NCBI RefSeq assembly: GCF_040869045.1
Contig: NC_090319.1
Location: 391,421,601-391,485,600 of the forward strand
DNA: 64,000 bases
Direction of reading: 5' to 3'
Origin: Eurosta solidaginis
Taxonomy: Eukaryota > Arthropoda > Insecta > Diptera > Tephritidae
The notes beneath the pieces are model-generated. The model saw only the letters and a list, made by a program, of their open reading frames with translations, was not told the origin of the DNA and did no database searches. The position numbers and the translations under genes are program-made. Positions 32,297 to 43,600 of this stretch are shown in pieces (position 1 is the first letter of the stretch; each line of letters begins with the position of its first letter).

Positions 32297-33343
32297 AAAT
32301 CTGGTGATAAAACGGCATCATATAGTGTTTCTGTAACACCAAGCTTAAAGTTGACTTTTGTTAATGAGTCAAGCGGAGTGTCATTTTTTATAAGCCTTTT
32401 GCAGGCAAAGTTAGACTTATCAGCCTTCAGATGTCTTACGAGATAACTAATGATATCGTTAGAGGAAACTGATGGCTGAAATGATGATAAGTGCAGCCAA
32501 CTTATACTAACTACACCCAATTCTGTACTTATATTTGATCCAACAAAATTTGGCTTACGGCGGTTAAAATTTTCGTTGCGTTTACTTTGTACAGAAGGAG
32601 TTGTATTAACGTATTAACGTATTAATGCTTACAATTTCAACAGTAGAAGCATTCATGTTGACAACGGTACCAGCAACATTAGATGTTACTTCATTCATGT
32701 TAGCAGCAGCGTTTATATTATCAACAGCACCAGCCCTGTAGTCAGGACTGCCGTCAACAGTATGAGCACACTCCGCAACAGTTTGTTTAGAAACAGAGCC
32801 AAAAGCAGAATTCGAGAAAGCGTAGGTATTCAACGGCAATTCTGCATTAAATTTAGCAATATCAGCTTTTAAGTGCCTGAGCTCATTAGAAACTGTGTTA
32901 TTGTCACACAGTGACTGGTACATAGAGCGAAGCTCAATTTGCAAGTCACTAACTTGAGTACGTAGGTGGGTACCTTCAGCTACCGACGATTCAAGCAAAC
33001 ACAAGAGCTTTGCATTATTAGACTTTAGCGAAGTAATTTCTCTCATTAAGCACTTAAGTATTGATTCGACCCTGAACATATTATTAGTATTATTGCTTTT
33101 GATTACAGCATCACCATCCGATTCGTTCGAAAAAGTATTGTTTAGAGAGAGAGGCGGTTAGCGAATAGAACTGCGACGCTCACACGCACAAGCATTACAA
33201 TAAAAAGCACTATTGGATTCGTTTAAAAAGTCGAGATCGGTCTGCAACACACCCACACAAGGCAGATGAAAAAAATTGCAGCACTTAGCACATTGAACCT
33301 TTGGTTGAGTGCGATCAACCCTAAGACCACAACTACACGGCAT
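32224..33343 (-). pseudogene. Non-LTR element 3 ORF1 (PHD-finger nucleic-acid-binding protein)
   Basis: ATG at 33343: MPCSCGLRVDR then a C4HC3-like finger (CAKCCNFFHLPC...CNACAC). A TAA near 33160 interrupts, and the same frame continues through a helical/coiled-coil segment (IELRSMYQSLCDN area) to about 32606, where an (ATTAACGT)3 repeat shifts the frame. The C-terminal part 32520-32224 (ADKSNFACKRLIKND, FKLGV, WPAGVNVRSFRFFPK) resembles the RRM-like end of PHD-type ORF1 proteins. These proteins coat element RNA. Breaks make it inactive. Confidence 0.72.
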
Positions 33344-33437
33344 TTTAGGAGTATATATGTAAAAACTTAGAAAATTAAAACAAAAAAGCGCAAGCAAGCA
33401 ATTACAAAACACGTCCGTATTGCTGCGAGTATGGAAC

Positions 33438-33547
33438 TGAACTGATATCGATACAAAATAGTTACTGAATAACGAAATCGTTATAGTTAACGATTCGCAA
33501 AGAAAGCGATGGCAACTGTGGTTAAAAAAGTTAGTGAATTCCACTAC
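33438..33547. mobile_element. Second end of a Harbinger-like element, fragment
   Basis: ATAGTTACTGAATAACGAAA is the reverse complement of the subterminal part of the element at 33665, and TTAGTGAATTCCACTA ends it at 33547. It lies in inverted orientation only ~117 bp from the complete copy. Its other end is not visible and may be lost at the non-LTR element 3 junction. Confidence 0.65.
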
Positions 33548-33664
33548 TGTTATCACAATACTGACCAATGGCGCACCCTTTACTCACGTTGCCAGGCATG
33601 TGACCGTATTGTTCCACTTAGGTACTAACTTCGCTGACGCGGCACACGCGCAACCACCGATCAG

Positions 33665-34565
33665 TAGTGGAATTCCCTAACTATAACGATTTCGTTATTC
33701 AGTAACTATTTTATATCGATATTCGTTTATCGACGATCAGCTGTGTTGTTAAATAAACGGCAAGTAAATTGGCTGCGTTAAAAATCACGATATTAATATT
33801 TCTGAAAATTTTAGTTCAAAAAGAAAATAGGAACTTTAATTAAATACTTTCAAACACGAAAAGCTGCTTTATAACATGCCAACCTAATAAAAACGCATTG
33901 CGTTTGCGTAGTGCACGCATATAAACACCTTTTTTGCCCTAACCGAAATAGGCATGCGTTGCGACAATGTAAAACATGTGTGCAAACGTCAAACCGAAAT
34001 GTCACGCAGAACAAAAATTGGAAATCGAGTTGGGTTTTTACGCAGCAAATTCAATTTCGGCTGCTCTCATACAACTTGTATGTGCATGAGACATTTTTGG
34101 CAGAAAATGACTTGCGTGCGTTTATATTAGGTTGGCCTGTAAATTAAATGGCATTTGAGTACTTGGCGTACGTTTTATCACAGGATGAAGAATTACTAAG
34201 TCCATTGCCAGTGGAGAGACACATTCTTAGAGAAGTAGATAATCCATTCCACTTGAATGCAACGGAGTTTCGAAAGCTGTACCGACTAATCCCAGACTTG
34301 GCTCATGATATTATTTCTCGACTTGGTAGTCAATTAAGGGGTACAAGAATAACTGCGATATCAAAAGAGAAAAAAAAAAAGAAATTAATACCGCATTTAC
34401 TTACCTGGAAGAAATCGTTTGGAGGCGAATCGTCCGTCTGAGCTATCGTTCGCAATACAGAATGAAGCCTTAAGTTAGTGAATAGTACAATCGATAAGGC
34501 AAGCGACAAAATCGTTAATTAAAATCTCGACAAATAGCAGCGTTATAAGTTAGTGAATTCCACTA
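33665..34565 (+). mobile_element. 901-bp PIF/Harbinger-like element with CAG target duplication
   Basis: TAGTGGAATTC and GAATTCCACTA are the termini; CAG lies outside both (33662-33664, 34566-34568). A 3-bp duplication plus a transposase-like fragment supports PIF/Harbinger. The interior is mostly AT-rich. The host sequence is the LTR at 33549-34828. Confidence 0.78.
34148..34441 (+). pseudogene. Harbinger-like transposase N-terminal fragment
   Basis: 97 codons: FHLNATEFRKLYRLIPDLAH followed by DIISRL and a short region ending in a lysine run (EKKKKKLIPH). The FRKLYRLxPDLA pattern is the N-terminal helix region seen in PIF/Harbinger transposases. The catalytic DDE domain is absent, so the element must move in trans. 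The A9-10 tract near 34373 may mark a frameshift. Confidence 0.6.
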
Positions 34566-34828
34566 CAGGTCAGGCATCGAAATTATTGAAATCATGGGAA
34601 TTGCTATATAAGCAATTCCTGTCTACACGCGCAAGCCTCCGACTTGGGAAATGTGGGAACTGCAACCTCAGCATAAGTAGTTAGCAGTAATGGGTTAGCT
34701 AATAAGTTAATTCAGATGTTTAGTTCAGTTAATTTTGGGACGTGCAAGTGGCACGCAATAAATTATTATTTGTCCAATTGAAGTTGTTCGTGTTTTTAGT
34801 TTTAAATAAATCAGTATCGGTGAACAGT

Positions 34829-35048
34829 GGGTTCGTCGCACCTTTAATTTTTTATATCTCTCGATACACGAGAGATTAACTTCCATGAATAAAGGTTTGA
34901 ACAACCCGAATGGCTTTTATTTGTGTGTCTCAAGATATACATATATTATATTATAGTTCTCAACTTAAGAATTTGACTTTTACCACGCGTGTTTGCGTTA
35001 ATTATAACATTACATGATATGAATTATCATGTTATTTAATATTTATAG
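34829..35048. other. End of intron 1
   Basis: AT-rich with no ORF or TE match noticed. It ends TTATTTAATATTTATAG, a plausible acceptor although the pyrimidine tract is weak. Confidence 0.5.
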
Positions 35049-35144
35049 GTTTTTCGGCATGGTGAAAAGACCCCAACTTCATTTTACCCTAACGATCCTT
35101 ATGCACTTCATGATTGGCCTGGAGGCCTTGGAGCTCTGACACAG
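35049..35144 (+). CDS. Exon 2 of a histidine acid phosphatase: RHG active-site motif
   Basis: Thirty-two codons, phase 0 at both ends, between TTTATAG and GTAAGA. It begins VFRHGEKTP and ends DWPGGLGALTQ. Histidine acid phosphatases hydrolyse phosphate monoesters through the His of RHGxRxP; here the motif is RHGEKTP, with Lys in place of the usual second Arg. The following FYPNDPY and WPxGxGxLTQ match the family's order and spacing after the motif. Exon 1 at 1054-1203 supplies the preceding anchor and strand. No further exon was found to the right edge, so intron 2 exceeds 28.8 kb or the gene is broken. The product would be membrane-anchored or secreted. Confidence 0.85.
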
Positions 35145-35395
35145 GTAAGAAAAGAAGGCTGCATAATAACGTTATTTCTATCAGAAAATTTAAAAATACT
35201 TTTGTTTTAATTTCATTATAAAAAAAAAATATTAAAAATTGTTTGCTTATATCAAACAAGCATTTGAGCATTGTTAATTCATACAAGTGAATTCCTCGAT
35301 TGCCATTCTTACCTGTCAAATAATAGCTGACAGGGAGAAGGGCTGTCGCGAATGGCCAGAGAATGGAAGAATGGTTTGTTTTTTGCTCGCGGTTA
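35145..35395. other. Start of intron 2
   Basis: GTAAGA donor then AT-rich DNA, without recognisable features. A CTGTCA/TGACAG pair near 35316-35333 is unremarkable. Confidence 0.5.
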
Positions 35396-35641
35396 CCCTG
35401 CAAAAATCGCGAGTACTCCATGCATGCATGTATGGAGTACTCGCTATGGACCAAGCGAGTGCTCCAAATTAACCACAATTCATACAAAAAATATGGTCCA
35501 ATTAACATTGCGATGTCCTAGGACCGGACCATATACTCCAGCGCCGCATTACATCAGAGTAATCCATGGAGTACCCACAGTCCAATAAACATTGTGTAGT
35601 GGTTACAATCGTTAAAAACGAGCAATGATCGGATGTATTAT
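35396..35641. mobile_element. CCCTGCAAAAATCG-family element, truncated by copia LTR
   Basis: CCCTGCAAAAATCGCGAGTA to GAGCAATGATCGG matches 45782-46028. The right portion is missing where the copia 5' LTR starts at 35642 and is not found beyond the 3' LTR. Confidence 0.8.
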
Positions 35642-35939
35642 TGTTGTAATATTGTTAATCTAAGTTACATTACCCTGTATATGAAATTTAGCAAGTAGAT
35701 GGCACTGTAATGTATATATGTATGTACATCATACTTTTCGCCCATGCCGTTACACTATTTTTTTTTTTTGCAAGTCAGCTGCGCAGCGCACCTTAATAAT
35801 TTAGTATTTGCTTTTGCTGAGACAGCTAAATAAAAGTCTTTGTAAAACCGTAAGAATTACTAAGTAACAAATAAACAGTTACTTCAAACGGACTAAGCAA
35901 TCTTCTTTTTCTTTTTCTTGCCGAGAAAATACTGTAACA
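35642..35939 (+). mobile_element. 5' LTR of copia element and adjacent primer site
   Basis: TGTTGTAATATTG to AATACTGTAACA, about 298 bp, matching the disrupted 3' LTR at 44818-46197. AATAAAAG lies near 35831. The next bases, GGTTAAGGTACCAG (35940-35953), resemble the internal initiator-tRNA-Met site used by copia elements. The flanking 5 bp differ from those after the 3' LTR. Confidence 0.8.
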
Positions 35940-37299
35940 GGTTAAGGTACCAGTTTACGCAAGTTATAAAAACAAGAAAATGAATAAAAACCTACAAATA
36001 AGAATTCTCCACGTGTTGCATTTTTATACTCAGTTGAGCAGAGCTCACAGAGTATATTAACTTTGATTGGAAACGGTTGGTTGTACAGGTATAAAGGAAT
36101 CGAGATAGATATAGACTTCCATATATCAAAATCATCAGGATTGAAAAAAAAATTGATTGAGCCATGTCCGTCCGTCCGTTAACACGATAACTTGAGTAAA
36201 TTTTGAGGTATGTATCTTGATAAAATTTGGTATGTAGGTTGCTGAGCACTCATCTCAGATCGATATTTAAAATGAACAATATCGGACTATAACCACGCCC
36301 ACTTTTCCGATATCGAAAATTTCGAAAAACCGAAAAAGGGCGATAATTTATTACCAAATACGGATAAAGCGATGAAACTTGGTAGGTGAGTTGAATTTAT
36401 GACGCAGAATAGAAAATTAGTAAAATTTTGGACAATGGGCGTGGCACCACCCACTTTTAAAAGAAGGTAATTTAAAACTTTTGCAAGCTGTAATTTGGCA
36501 GTCGTTGACGATATCATGATGAAATTTGGCAGGAACGTTACTCCTATTACTATATGTATGCTTAATAAAAATTAGCAAAATCGGAGAACGACCACGCCCA
36601 CTTTAAAAACAATTTTTTTTAAGTCAAATTTTAACAAAAAATTTAACATCTTTACAGTATATAAGTAAATTATGTCAACATTCAACTCCAGTAATAATAT
36701 GGTGCCACAAAATACAAAAGTAAAAGAAAATTTCAAAATAGGCGTTTTCATTTAGTTTGTATAGGATACTTTTAATGCCATAAGTCGAACAAAAATGTAC
36801 CAATCCTTGTGAAATTTGGTAGGGGCATTGATTCTAGGACGTTAACTATTTTCTGTGAAAAAGGGCGAAATCGGTTGAAGCCACGCCAGTTTTTATAAAC
36901 AGTCGATCGTCTGTCCTTCCGCTCGGCCGTTTACACGATAACTTGAGCAAAAATCGATATATCTTTACTAAACTCAGTTCACGTACTTATCTGAACTCAC
37001 TTTGTATTGGTATACAAAATGGCCGAAATCCGACTATGACCACGCCCACTTTTTCGATATAGAAAATTACGAAAAATGAAAAAAATGTCATAATTCTATA
37101 CCAAATACGAAAAAAGGGATGAAACATGGTAATTGGATTGGTTTATTGACGCAAAATATAACTTTAGAAAAAAACTTTATAAAATGGGTGTGACACCTAC
37201 CATATTAAGTAGAAGAAAATGAAAAAGTTCTGTAGGGCGAAATAAAAAACCCTTGAAATCATGGCAGAAATACTGTTCGTGGTATTATATATATAAATA

Positions 37300-37899
37300 A
37301 ATTAGCGGTATCCAACAGATGATGTTGTGGGTCACCCTGGTCCACATTTTGGTCTATATCTGGAAAACGTTTTCACATATACAACTACCATCACTCCCTT
37401 TTAAAAGCCTTATTACTACCTTTAATTTGATACCCATATCGTACAAACACATTCTAGAGTCACCCCTGGTCCACCTTTATGGCGATATTTCGAAAAGACG
37501 TCCACCTATAGAACTAAGCCCCACGCCCTTTTAAAATACTCATTAACATCTTTCATTTGATACCCATATCGTACAAACATATTCTAAAGTCACCCCTGGT
37601 CCACCTTTATGGCGATATCTCGAAAAGGCGACCACCTATAGAACTTAGACCCACTCCCTTTTAAAAAGACTCATTAACACCTTTCATTTGATACCCATTT
37701 CGTACAAACAAAGTCTAGAGTCATCCTTGGTCCACCTTTATGGCGATATCTCGAAAAGGCGTCCAACTATAGAACTAAGCCCCACGCCGTTTGAAATACT
37801 CATTAACACCTTTCGTTTGATACCCGTATTGTACAAACGCATTCTAGAGTCACCCCTAGTCCACCTTTATGGCGATATCTCGAAAAGGCGTCCACCTAT
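37300..37899 (+). repeat. ~131-bp tandem array, left part
   Basis: Units begin TTTGATACCCATATCGTAC at about 37424, 37556, 37688 and 37817, each with GTCACCCCTGGTCCACCTTT and GGCGATATCTCGAAAAGGCG. Short ORFs crossing the units are not genes. Confidence 0.9.
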
Positions 37900-39951
37900 C
37901 GACTTGTTATTTACAGATAGTAGCTCTATATCATGTTTAAAATTAGAAGAGTTTCAGATTTCAGATCATGAAACGATTAAATTCAAAATCAAATTACATA
38001 AACTATTTCAGATGAGAACGAAGAGAACAATAATTTCCTGGGAAAATTATACAAGCGACAGCCTTGTTAATGAATTACGACAGCTTAACTACACTGACTT
38101 TGAAAATCTGAGCATCGAAAATAAGGTAACATTCCTATATAATACGCTATCAAGCGCAGTGACCACCCTGACATACTCTAAAGAAGTCAGTGTCAAACTT
38201 ATGAACAAGTGGTATGATTTTGAGCTAGCTAACTTAAATAAACGTAAGCTAAATCTTTACAAGATCAGCCTATCCACTGGAGAATGGAGTGCATATTATA
38301 GTGCAAAACGCCAATATAAACGGCTAATTAAGATAAAAAAAAGCCAAGTACATGGAAAACAAAATCAACCATACTGCTGGTGATAGTAAGGTCATGTGGA
38401 AAAACTTAAAAAATTCCATAAGCATGGCTAAAGAAAACGATGGTATTAAAAAAATTAAAATAAACGACCAACTCTACACAGAGGAAAATGAAATAGCGCA
38501 GTCTTTGAATAACTATTTCATTGATAGTATATTGGAGATTAACATGAATATTCCTACTTCTTTTAGTAATGAAGGTACTATAGATGAGCTAAATGGCCCT
38601 AATGTTTTTAAGTTTCAGAAAGTATCCACTTCAGAAATAGTTGATATAGTAAGTAAGTTCAAAAATAAAATTGGAGGGAAGAAACTTTTGTCGGAAGGAG
38701 TCGTTAAAGACTCCATAACGTATACAGGTTTTTTCTATTCTCAACTTGTTAATGAGAGCTTAGATAAAGGTCTAGTTCCTAGTTTATGGAAATCTTCTAT
38801 AGTTGTGCCATTAGAAAAAGTTAAAAATACCAGCAAAGCTGAGGAGATAAGACCTATTAACACGTTACAATGTGATGAAAAAATTTTGGAAACAGTGGTA
38901 AAAAATCAGATGGTAAAATATTTAGAAGATAATGTAATTATTATACCTCAACAATCTGGTTTTCGAAAGAAACATTCCTGTGAAAGTGCTTTGAATTTGG
39001 TTGTAGCTAACTGGAAAGAAGACTTAAGCAGGAAAAAACACATATTAGCTGTGTTTTTGGATTTAAAACGTGCATTCGAGACGATCGACCAAAACTTAAT
39101 GCTGAAAAAGCTTTCTTACATTGGCGTTTCTGGTATAGAACTAAAATGGTTTCAAGACTTCCTAATTAACAGATACCAAAGAACAGTGATTGGAACATCC
39201 GTATCGGATAAAAGGGAGGTACCTGTTGGTCTACCTCAAGGGTCTGTGCTGGCACCCATACTGTTCAATATATATATTAATGATATAACTAGCTCCATTA
39301 AGCACTGTGAAATAAAATTGTTTGCTGATGATACATTGCTGATGATACATTGCTGATGATAAGTGGGAACAATATTACTGAAATATATGCTAAGCTGCAA
39401 GAAGATCAAAACAGCGTATATGGTTGGTTATGCGTAAACAGACTAAAAGTGAATGTCAATAAAACGAAATTTATGGTTATATCTAGACGCAATTTTCAAA
39501 ACAGTGAGCTACAAAACTTAAATATAAATAACGAACTAATTGAAAAAGTCAGCACCATAAAATACTTGGGAATAAAAATAGATGATAAGCTGAATTTCAA
39601 CGAGCACGTGGATTATACGGTAGGAAAAATAGCGAAAAAGTTATATTTTACACAACGAACCTGCAAATATTTAAATAGAAGGTATATAATCATCGTCTAC
39701 AGATCTATAATCGAACCTCATTTTATTTATTGCCCAACTATATTTTTCGAGCTTTACTAAAATGCGTAAAATGCCTACATTCTACACAAGCACAACACTT
39801 TGTTCGCATGATCTGGAAGTCTCCCATCCATAGTACTCCAAGGTAGGACATAGATGTAACTATTCTAGATTGCATAGTCCAGAAGACAATTATAAACATG
39901 TAAAATAGATTTAAGTTAGGCTAAGGAAAGCCGTAATAAATAAATAAATAA
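37900..39951 (+). mobile_element. Non-LTR retrotransposon 4, 5'-truncated, in the tandem array
   Basis: Starts inside the endonuclease domain (LLFTDSSS, ISDHETIKFKI) directly after CCACCTAT of an array unit. It ends with GCCGTAATAAATAAATAAAT, a (TAAA)n-type tail, before the array resumes at ACTAAGGATCACTCCC. The clade resembles L2/Kiri- or Jockey-like RTs; not settled. Confidence 0.85.
37990..39760 (+). pseudogene. Non-LTR element 4 endonuclease end and reverse transcriptase
   Basis: After the ISDHETI endonuclease motif, RT motifs follow: NNYFIDSI, IVVPLEKVKN, IRPINTLQCDEKILE, QQSGFRKKHSCESALNLV, AVFLDLKRAFETID, GLPQGSVLAPILFNIYIND and LFADDTLL (FADD at 39321-39332). A 14-bp direct duplication GCTGATGATACATT at 39324-39337/39338-39351 shifts the frame just after the active site. 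The thumb region (LKVNVNKTKFMVIS, STIKYLGIKID) continues in frame 39350-39760. An earlier frame break lies near 38360-38380. Confidence 0.85.
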
Positions 39952-40700
39952 AAACTAAGGATCACTCCCTTTTAAAATACGCATTAACACCTTTCATTTG
40001 ATACCCATATCTTACAAACAAATTCTAGAGTCACTCTTGGTCCACCTTTATGCCGATATCTCGAAAAGGCGGCCACCTATACAACTACCACCACTCCTTT
40101 TTAAAACCCCCATTAATACCTTTAATGTGATCATATCGCACAAACACATTCTAGAGTCACCCCTGGTCCACCTTTAGGGCGATATTTCGAAAAGGCGTCC
40201 ACCTATAGAACTAAGCCCCACGCCCTTTTATAATACTCATTAACACCTTTCATTTGATACCCATATCGTACAAACACATTCTAGAGTCACCCCTGGTCCA
40301 TTTTTATGGCGATATCTCTAAAAGGCGCCCACCTATAGAACTAAAACCCACTCCTATTTAAAATGCTCATTAACCCCTTTCATTTGATACCCATATCGTA
40401 CAAACAAATTCTAGGGTCACCCCTGGTCCACCTTTATGGCGATATCTCGAAACGGCGTCCACCTATGGAACTAAAGATCACTCCCTTTTAAAATACTCAT
40501 TAACACCTTTCATTTGATACCCATATCGTACAAACAAATTCTAGAGTCAACCCTAATCCACCTTTATCTCGATATCCCTAAATAGCGTCCACCTATAGAA
40601 CTATGGCCCACTCCCTCATAAAATACTCTTTAATACCTTTCATTTGATACCCATGTCATACAAACACATTCCAGGGTTACCCTCGGTTCATTTTCCTACA
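39952..40700 (+). repeat. ~131-bp tandem array, right part
   Basis: Further units at about 39998, 40255, 40382, 40514 and 40640, continuing the array split by non-LTR element 4. Units on the two sides differ by scattered substitutions. Confidence 0.9.
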
Positions 40701-40796
40701 TGGTGATTTTCGCTTATGTTGTCACCTTAGCTCTCAACTGAGTATGTTATGTTCGGTTACACCCGAACTTAACCTTCCTTACTTGTTTCTTTTAAT

Positions 40797-41395
40797 ATGG
40801 AACTGGCAAAACACATCAAACCTCTGACTGGCGAAGCAGATTAGCCAATCTGGAAAAGGAAGGTGCGAGATTTGCTAGATTACCATGAAGCTGCTCTAGA
40901 TGCAATTGACGGCAAACTGGTGAAACCACAGCCATTGGAAGAATGTGCATCAGAAAGTGAAGTCAAGAAACACAAGCAGGAGAATGATTTGTACCGAAAG
41001 GCAAACAGTTATGCAAAATCCATGATTTTGAGTTCAGTAGCAGATGTCGTTTATCAGAAAATAATGGACAAAGAGACAGTGCACGAGGCGTGGGAAGCAC
41101 TTAAATTGAATTTCGAAGCATCGTCAAAAGATCAACTGTTTAAAATATGTACAGAATTTTTTGCGTTTGATTGGAGTAATGGCGAAGATGTTTCGACGCA
41201 CGTTGCTAAGTTAAGAAACCTATGGAACGAACTAAATAATGGTTTGAGATTAAAAGATGAGAACGAACTTCCCGGTCTTATTCTAGTTTGCAAATTTTGC
41301 CTAGTGACTTCGAGAATTTCAGATCCAGTTGGATGCTATTGTCGAAGAATGAATAAAGAACGTTTGAAGAACTGATTACGCAGTTATACATGTAC
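40797..41395 (+). pseudogene. gag: copia element gag
   Basis: ATG at 40797 (MELAKHIKPLTGEAD) then a TAG at 40842. The same frame continues WKRKVRDLLDYHEAALDAID and VHEAWEALKLNFEASSKDQL, the UBN2-type capsid domain of Ty1/copia Gag. A frameshift near 41300 and a TAA near 41353 break the link to the zinc knuckle. Only 8 bp separate the ATG from the end of the large repeat upstream. Confidence 0.82.
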
Positions 41396-43600
41396 GAAAG
41401 AAATTTTAAAAAGGCCACTGGGGCCATCACCGGAGAAGCACTTCTTGCGAAAAGCGGAAAATTTAAGCCAGAAAGAGGATCACAAAGGTCAAAAGGGAAC
41501 GACATTTTTAACTATTGCAAAAAGAAGGGACATTGGGTAACCACGTGCAAAAAGTGGATTGCTGATGGACTACCGCCAAAGAACGCCCCTCAGAGCAATG
41601 CACTAGTTACCAATGTAGCCCTGTGTAGCATCAGTGAAGATATTCATCAAGTGGAGACCAGTTTATCGGGATGGTGGATTGACAATGGAGCCACAAGGCA
41701 TGTAACGAACTGCCCTGATCAATTCGTCGAGTTCCAAAAATTTCGAAATCCCCGTCTCATCATCGCCGCTGGAAAAGATGCTCTCAAAGCTGTTGGAAAA
41801 GGAACTATTCAAGTTACATCATTTACTGAAGACAACACAATAAAGATGACCTTAGCTGAAGTCTGGTATGTTCCAAAATTTTCTAAAAATCTCTTTTCAG
41901 TTTTAGCAACTCAAGACAGAAATGAAAATAGCAGATTTCACTCGACTTCAACCAAATGCTGGCTGGAGGTAAATGGGAAAACGGTGCTGTGCGGAAATCG
42001 TGAGAGAGGCGGAACTCTGTACAAGGCAGCTATTGAACCATTAATTGCTGAAAACGTAGAGAGAGTCAGTATTGCTGAAGCAGGAAGCTCGACGCTGCAG
42101 TTGTATCACGAGAGGTGGGGTCACCAAGACAGGCGACACGTAAGAGATATGCTCAAGAGAGCGTTGGGCATCACAGTTAAGCTAGAACGAGAAATATGTG
42201 AACCCTGTGTTTTTGGCAAAGCACATCGTCTACCGTTCGGCACTGCAGCAAAGGTTAAGAAGGCAGGCGAACTTGTTTCCACTGATATTGTAGGCCCATT
42301 TTGTGAATCGTTTAGCAAGGCACGATTTCTAGTTGTTTTCAAGGACGACTACACCAAGTTTCGTTATGGTTTTGCAATTAAACAAAAATCAGATGTGAAA
42401 ACTGTTTTAAGGCAGTTTATAGCACATGCAAAGTCTATTGGGCACAATATTCAGGAACTACTTAGTGATAACGGCGGAGGGTTTGATTGCGAAGAAGTAA
42501 AAAGCCTTCTAGCAGAGAACGGAATCGTACATAGACTAACAGCGCCATACACACCACAGCAAAATAGCGGTAGTGAGCGAGAAAATCGAACGATTGTCGA
42601 GATGGCAAGAACATTTAAGTTTTCAAACTGTGAAGCTAAATTTCCAGATGCACTATGGGCGGAGCTAGTGACGTCAGCTATTTACATTCTTAATAGACCC
42701 GGGAAAACATCACAAGAAGGAGTCAGCCCCTTCGACCTATGGATGAAGAAGAAACCAAGAATCAAGCACTTGCGCATCATTGGGTCCTCATGCTATGTGC
42801 ATGTACCAGCTGAGAAGAGAAAGAAAATGGATAAGAAGGCAGAAAAAGGATTCCTAGTGGGGTATGATGGAGATGAGCGGTATCGAATTTACATTCCGAG
42901 CAATAACAAAGTAATCCTATCGAGAGATGTTCAATTCCACGAAAGACCCAAAGAATGTGAAAGTGTAGTCAAGCTGCCACTGAAGGACACTGATGAAGAC
43001 GATCAAGATCAAATACAAGAAGATGAAAGTGACGACGATTTTGGGACAAAGACCGATGAAAAAGATGACAGTGAGCCACTAAACGGCGCTGAAGAACAGT
43101 CTGGAAATGAAGAAAGTGACTTTGAAGAACAAGCGCTGCAGACACCAAGAATATTGAGGGAGAGATCGGCCTTAAAGCAGCCCAAACATTTTGAAGATTA
43201 TGCAATGATTGTGGAGGAAGTTCACAACCAATTGACAGAAACACCTGATACTTTTGAAAATGCTCTGAAGAGTGAGGATTCAGTAGAGTGGAAGAAAGCC
43301 ATGGATCGCGAAATTGCCTCGTTAAAAGAAAATAAAACTTGGACTTTAACAGAATTGCCATCAGGTGCAAGAGCAATTCCATGCAAATGGGTCTTCCGAG
43401 TTAAGAAAAATCCGGATGGAAACATTGACAAATATAAAGGAAGGTTGGTCGTTAAGGGCTTCAATCAGCGTCAAGGCATCGATTACAGCGAAACCTTCAG
43501 TCCAGTAGCGCGAATGAGCACAATTCGTTCAATACTTAGCATAGCAGCAAGTGAGAGAATGCATTTAACACAATTTGATGTATCAACAGCCTTTTTATAG
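41390..43600 (+). pseudogene. pol: copia zinc knuckle, protease, integrase, RT start
   Basis: Open for 736 codons. The knuckle reads FNYCKKKGHWVTTCKKW, lacking its first Cys. Protease: WWIDNGATRHVTNC (D-N-G-A at the active site). Integrase zinc region: H...H (YHERWGHQDRRHV) and CEPCVFGKAHRLPF; catalytic residues in VSTDIVGPF, LLSDNGGGFDCEE and SGSERENRTIVEMA. A GKTSQEGVSPFDLW/GYDGDERYRIY block follows, as usual in copia pol, then an acidic linker and RT start (WKKAMDREIASLKENKTW, GARAIPCKWVFRVKKN, FSPVARMSTIRSIL, LTQFDVSTAFL). It stops at 43598-43600, where deletion has removed several codons of the next motif. Confidence 0.88.

Larger units (their letters stand above)
30763..33437 (-). mobile_element. 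Non-LTR retrotransposon 3 (CR1/Jockey-like), 3' half missing
   Basis: Minus strand: 5' UTR, ORF1 (PHD finger, coiled coil, C-terminal domain), ORF2 (endonuclease and the RT N-terminus). It ends abruptly before the RT core and is fused to gypsy C pol. Non-LTR insertions are normally 5'-truncated, so loss of the 3' half indicates a later deletion. Confidence 0.82.
33549..34828 (+). mobile_element. Probable solo LTR, split by Harbinger-like element
   Basis: Two parts, 33549-33664 and 34569-34828. It starts TGTTATCACAATACTGACC and may end CGGTGAACA (TGTT...AACA). It contains a TATA box GCTATATAAGC near 34598 and AATAAA at about 34761. No coding region of the same element is attached. Family unknown. 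Confidence 0.45.
36015..40789 (+). mobile_element. Large dispersed repeat with inverted ends and ~131-bp tandem array
   Basis: Left end ATACTCAGTTGAG (about 36030) is inverted near the right end (CTCAACTGAGTAT, about 40736-40748), which is followed by GGTTACACCCGAACTTAACC. The left half has recurring CCACGCCCACTTTT and AACACGATAACTTGAG blocks without ORFs. It lies between the copia primer site and gag, so it inserted in the copia leader. Class unresolved; I associate it with high-copy repeats of tephritid genomes from general familiarity. Confidence 0.7.

Noticed and set aside
37688..37905. Plus-strand ORF start with internally repeated protein sequence
   Set aside because: Translation of the ~131-bp tandem array running into non-LTR element 4, not a repeat protein.
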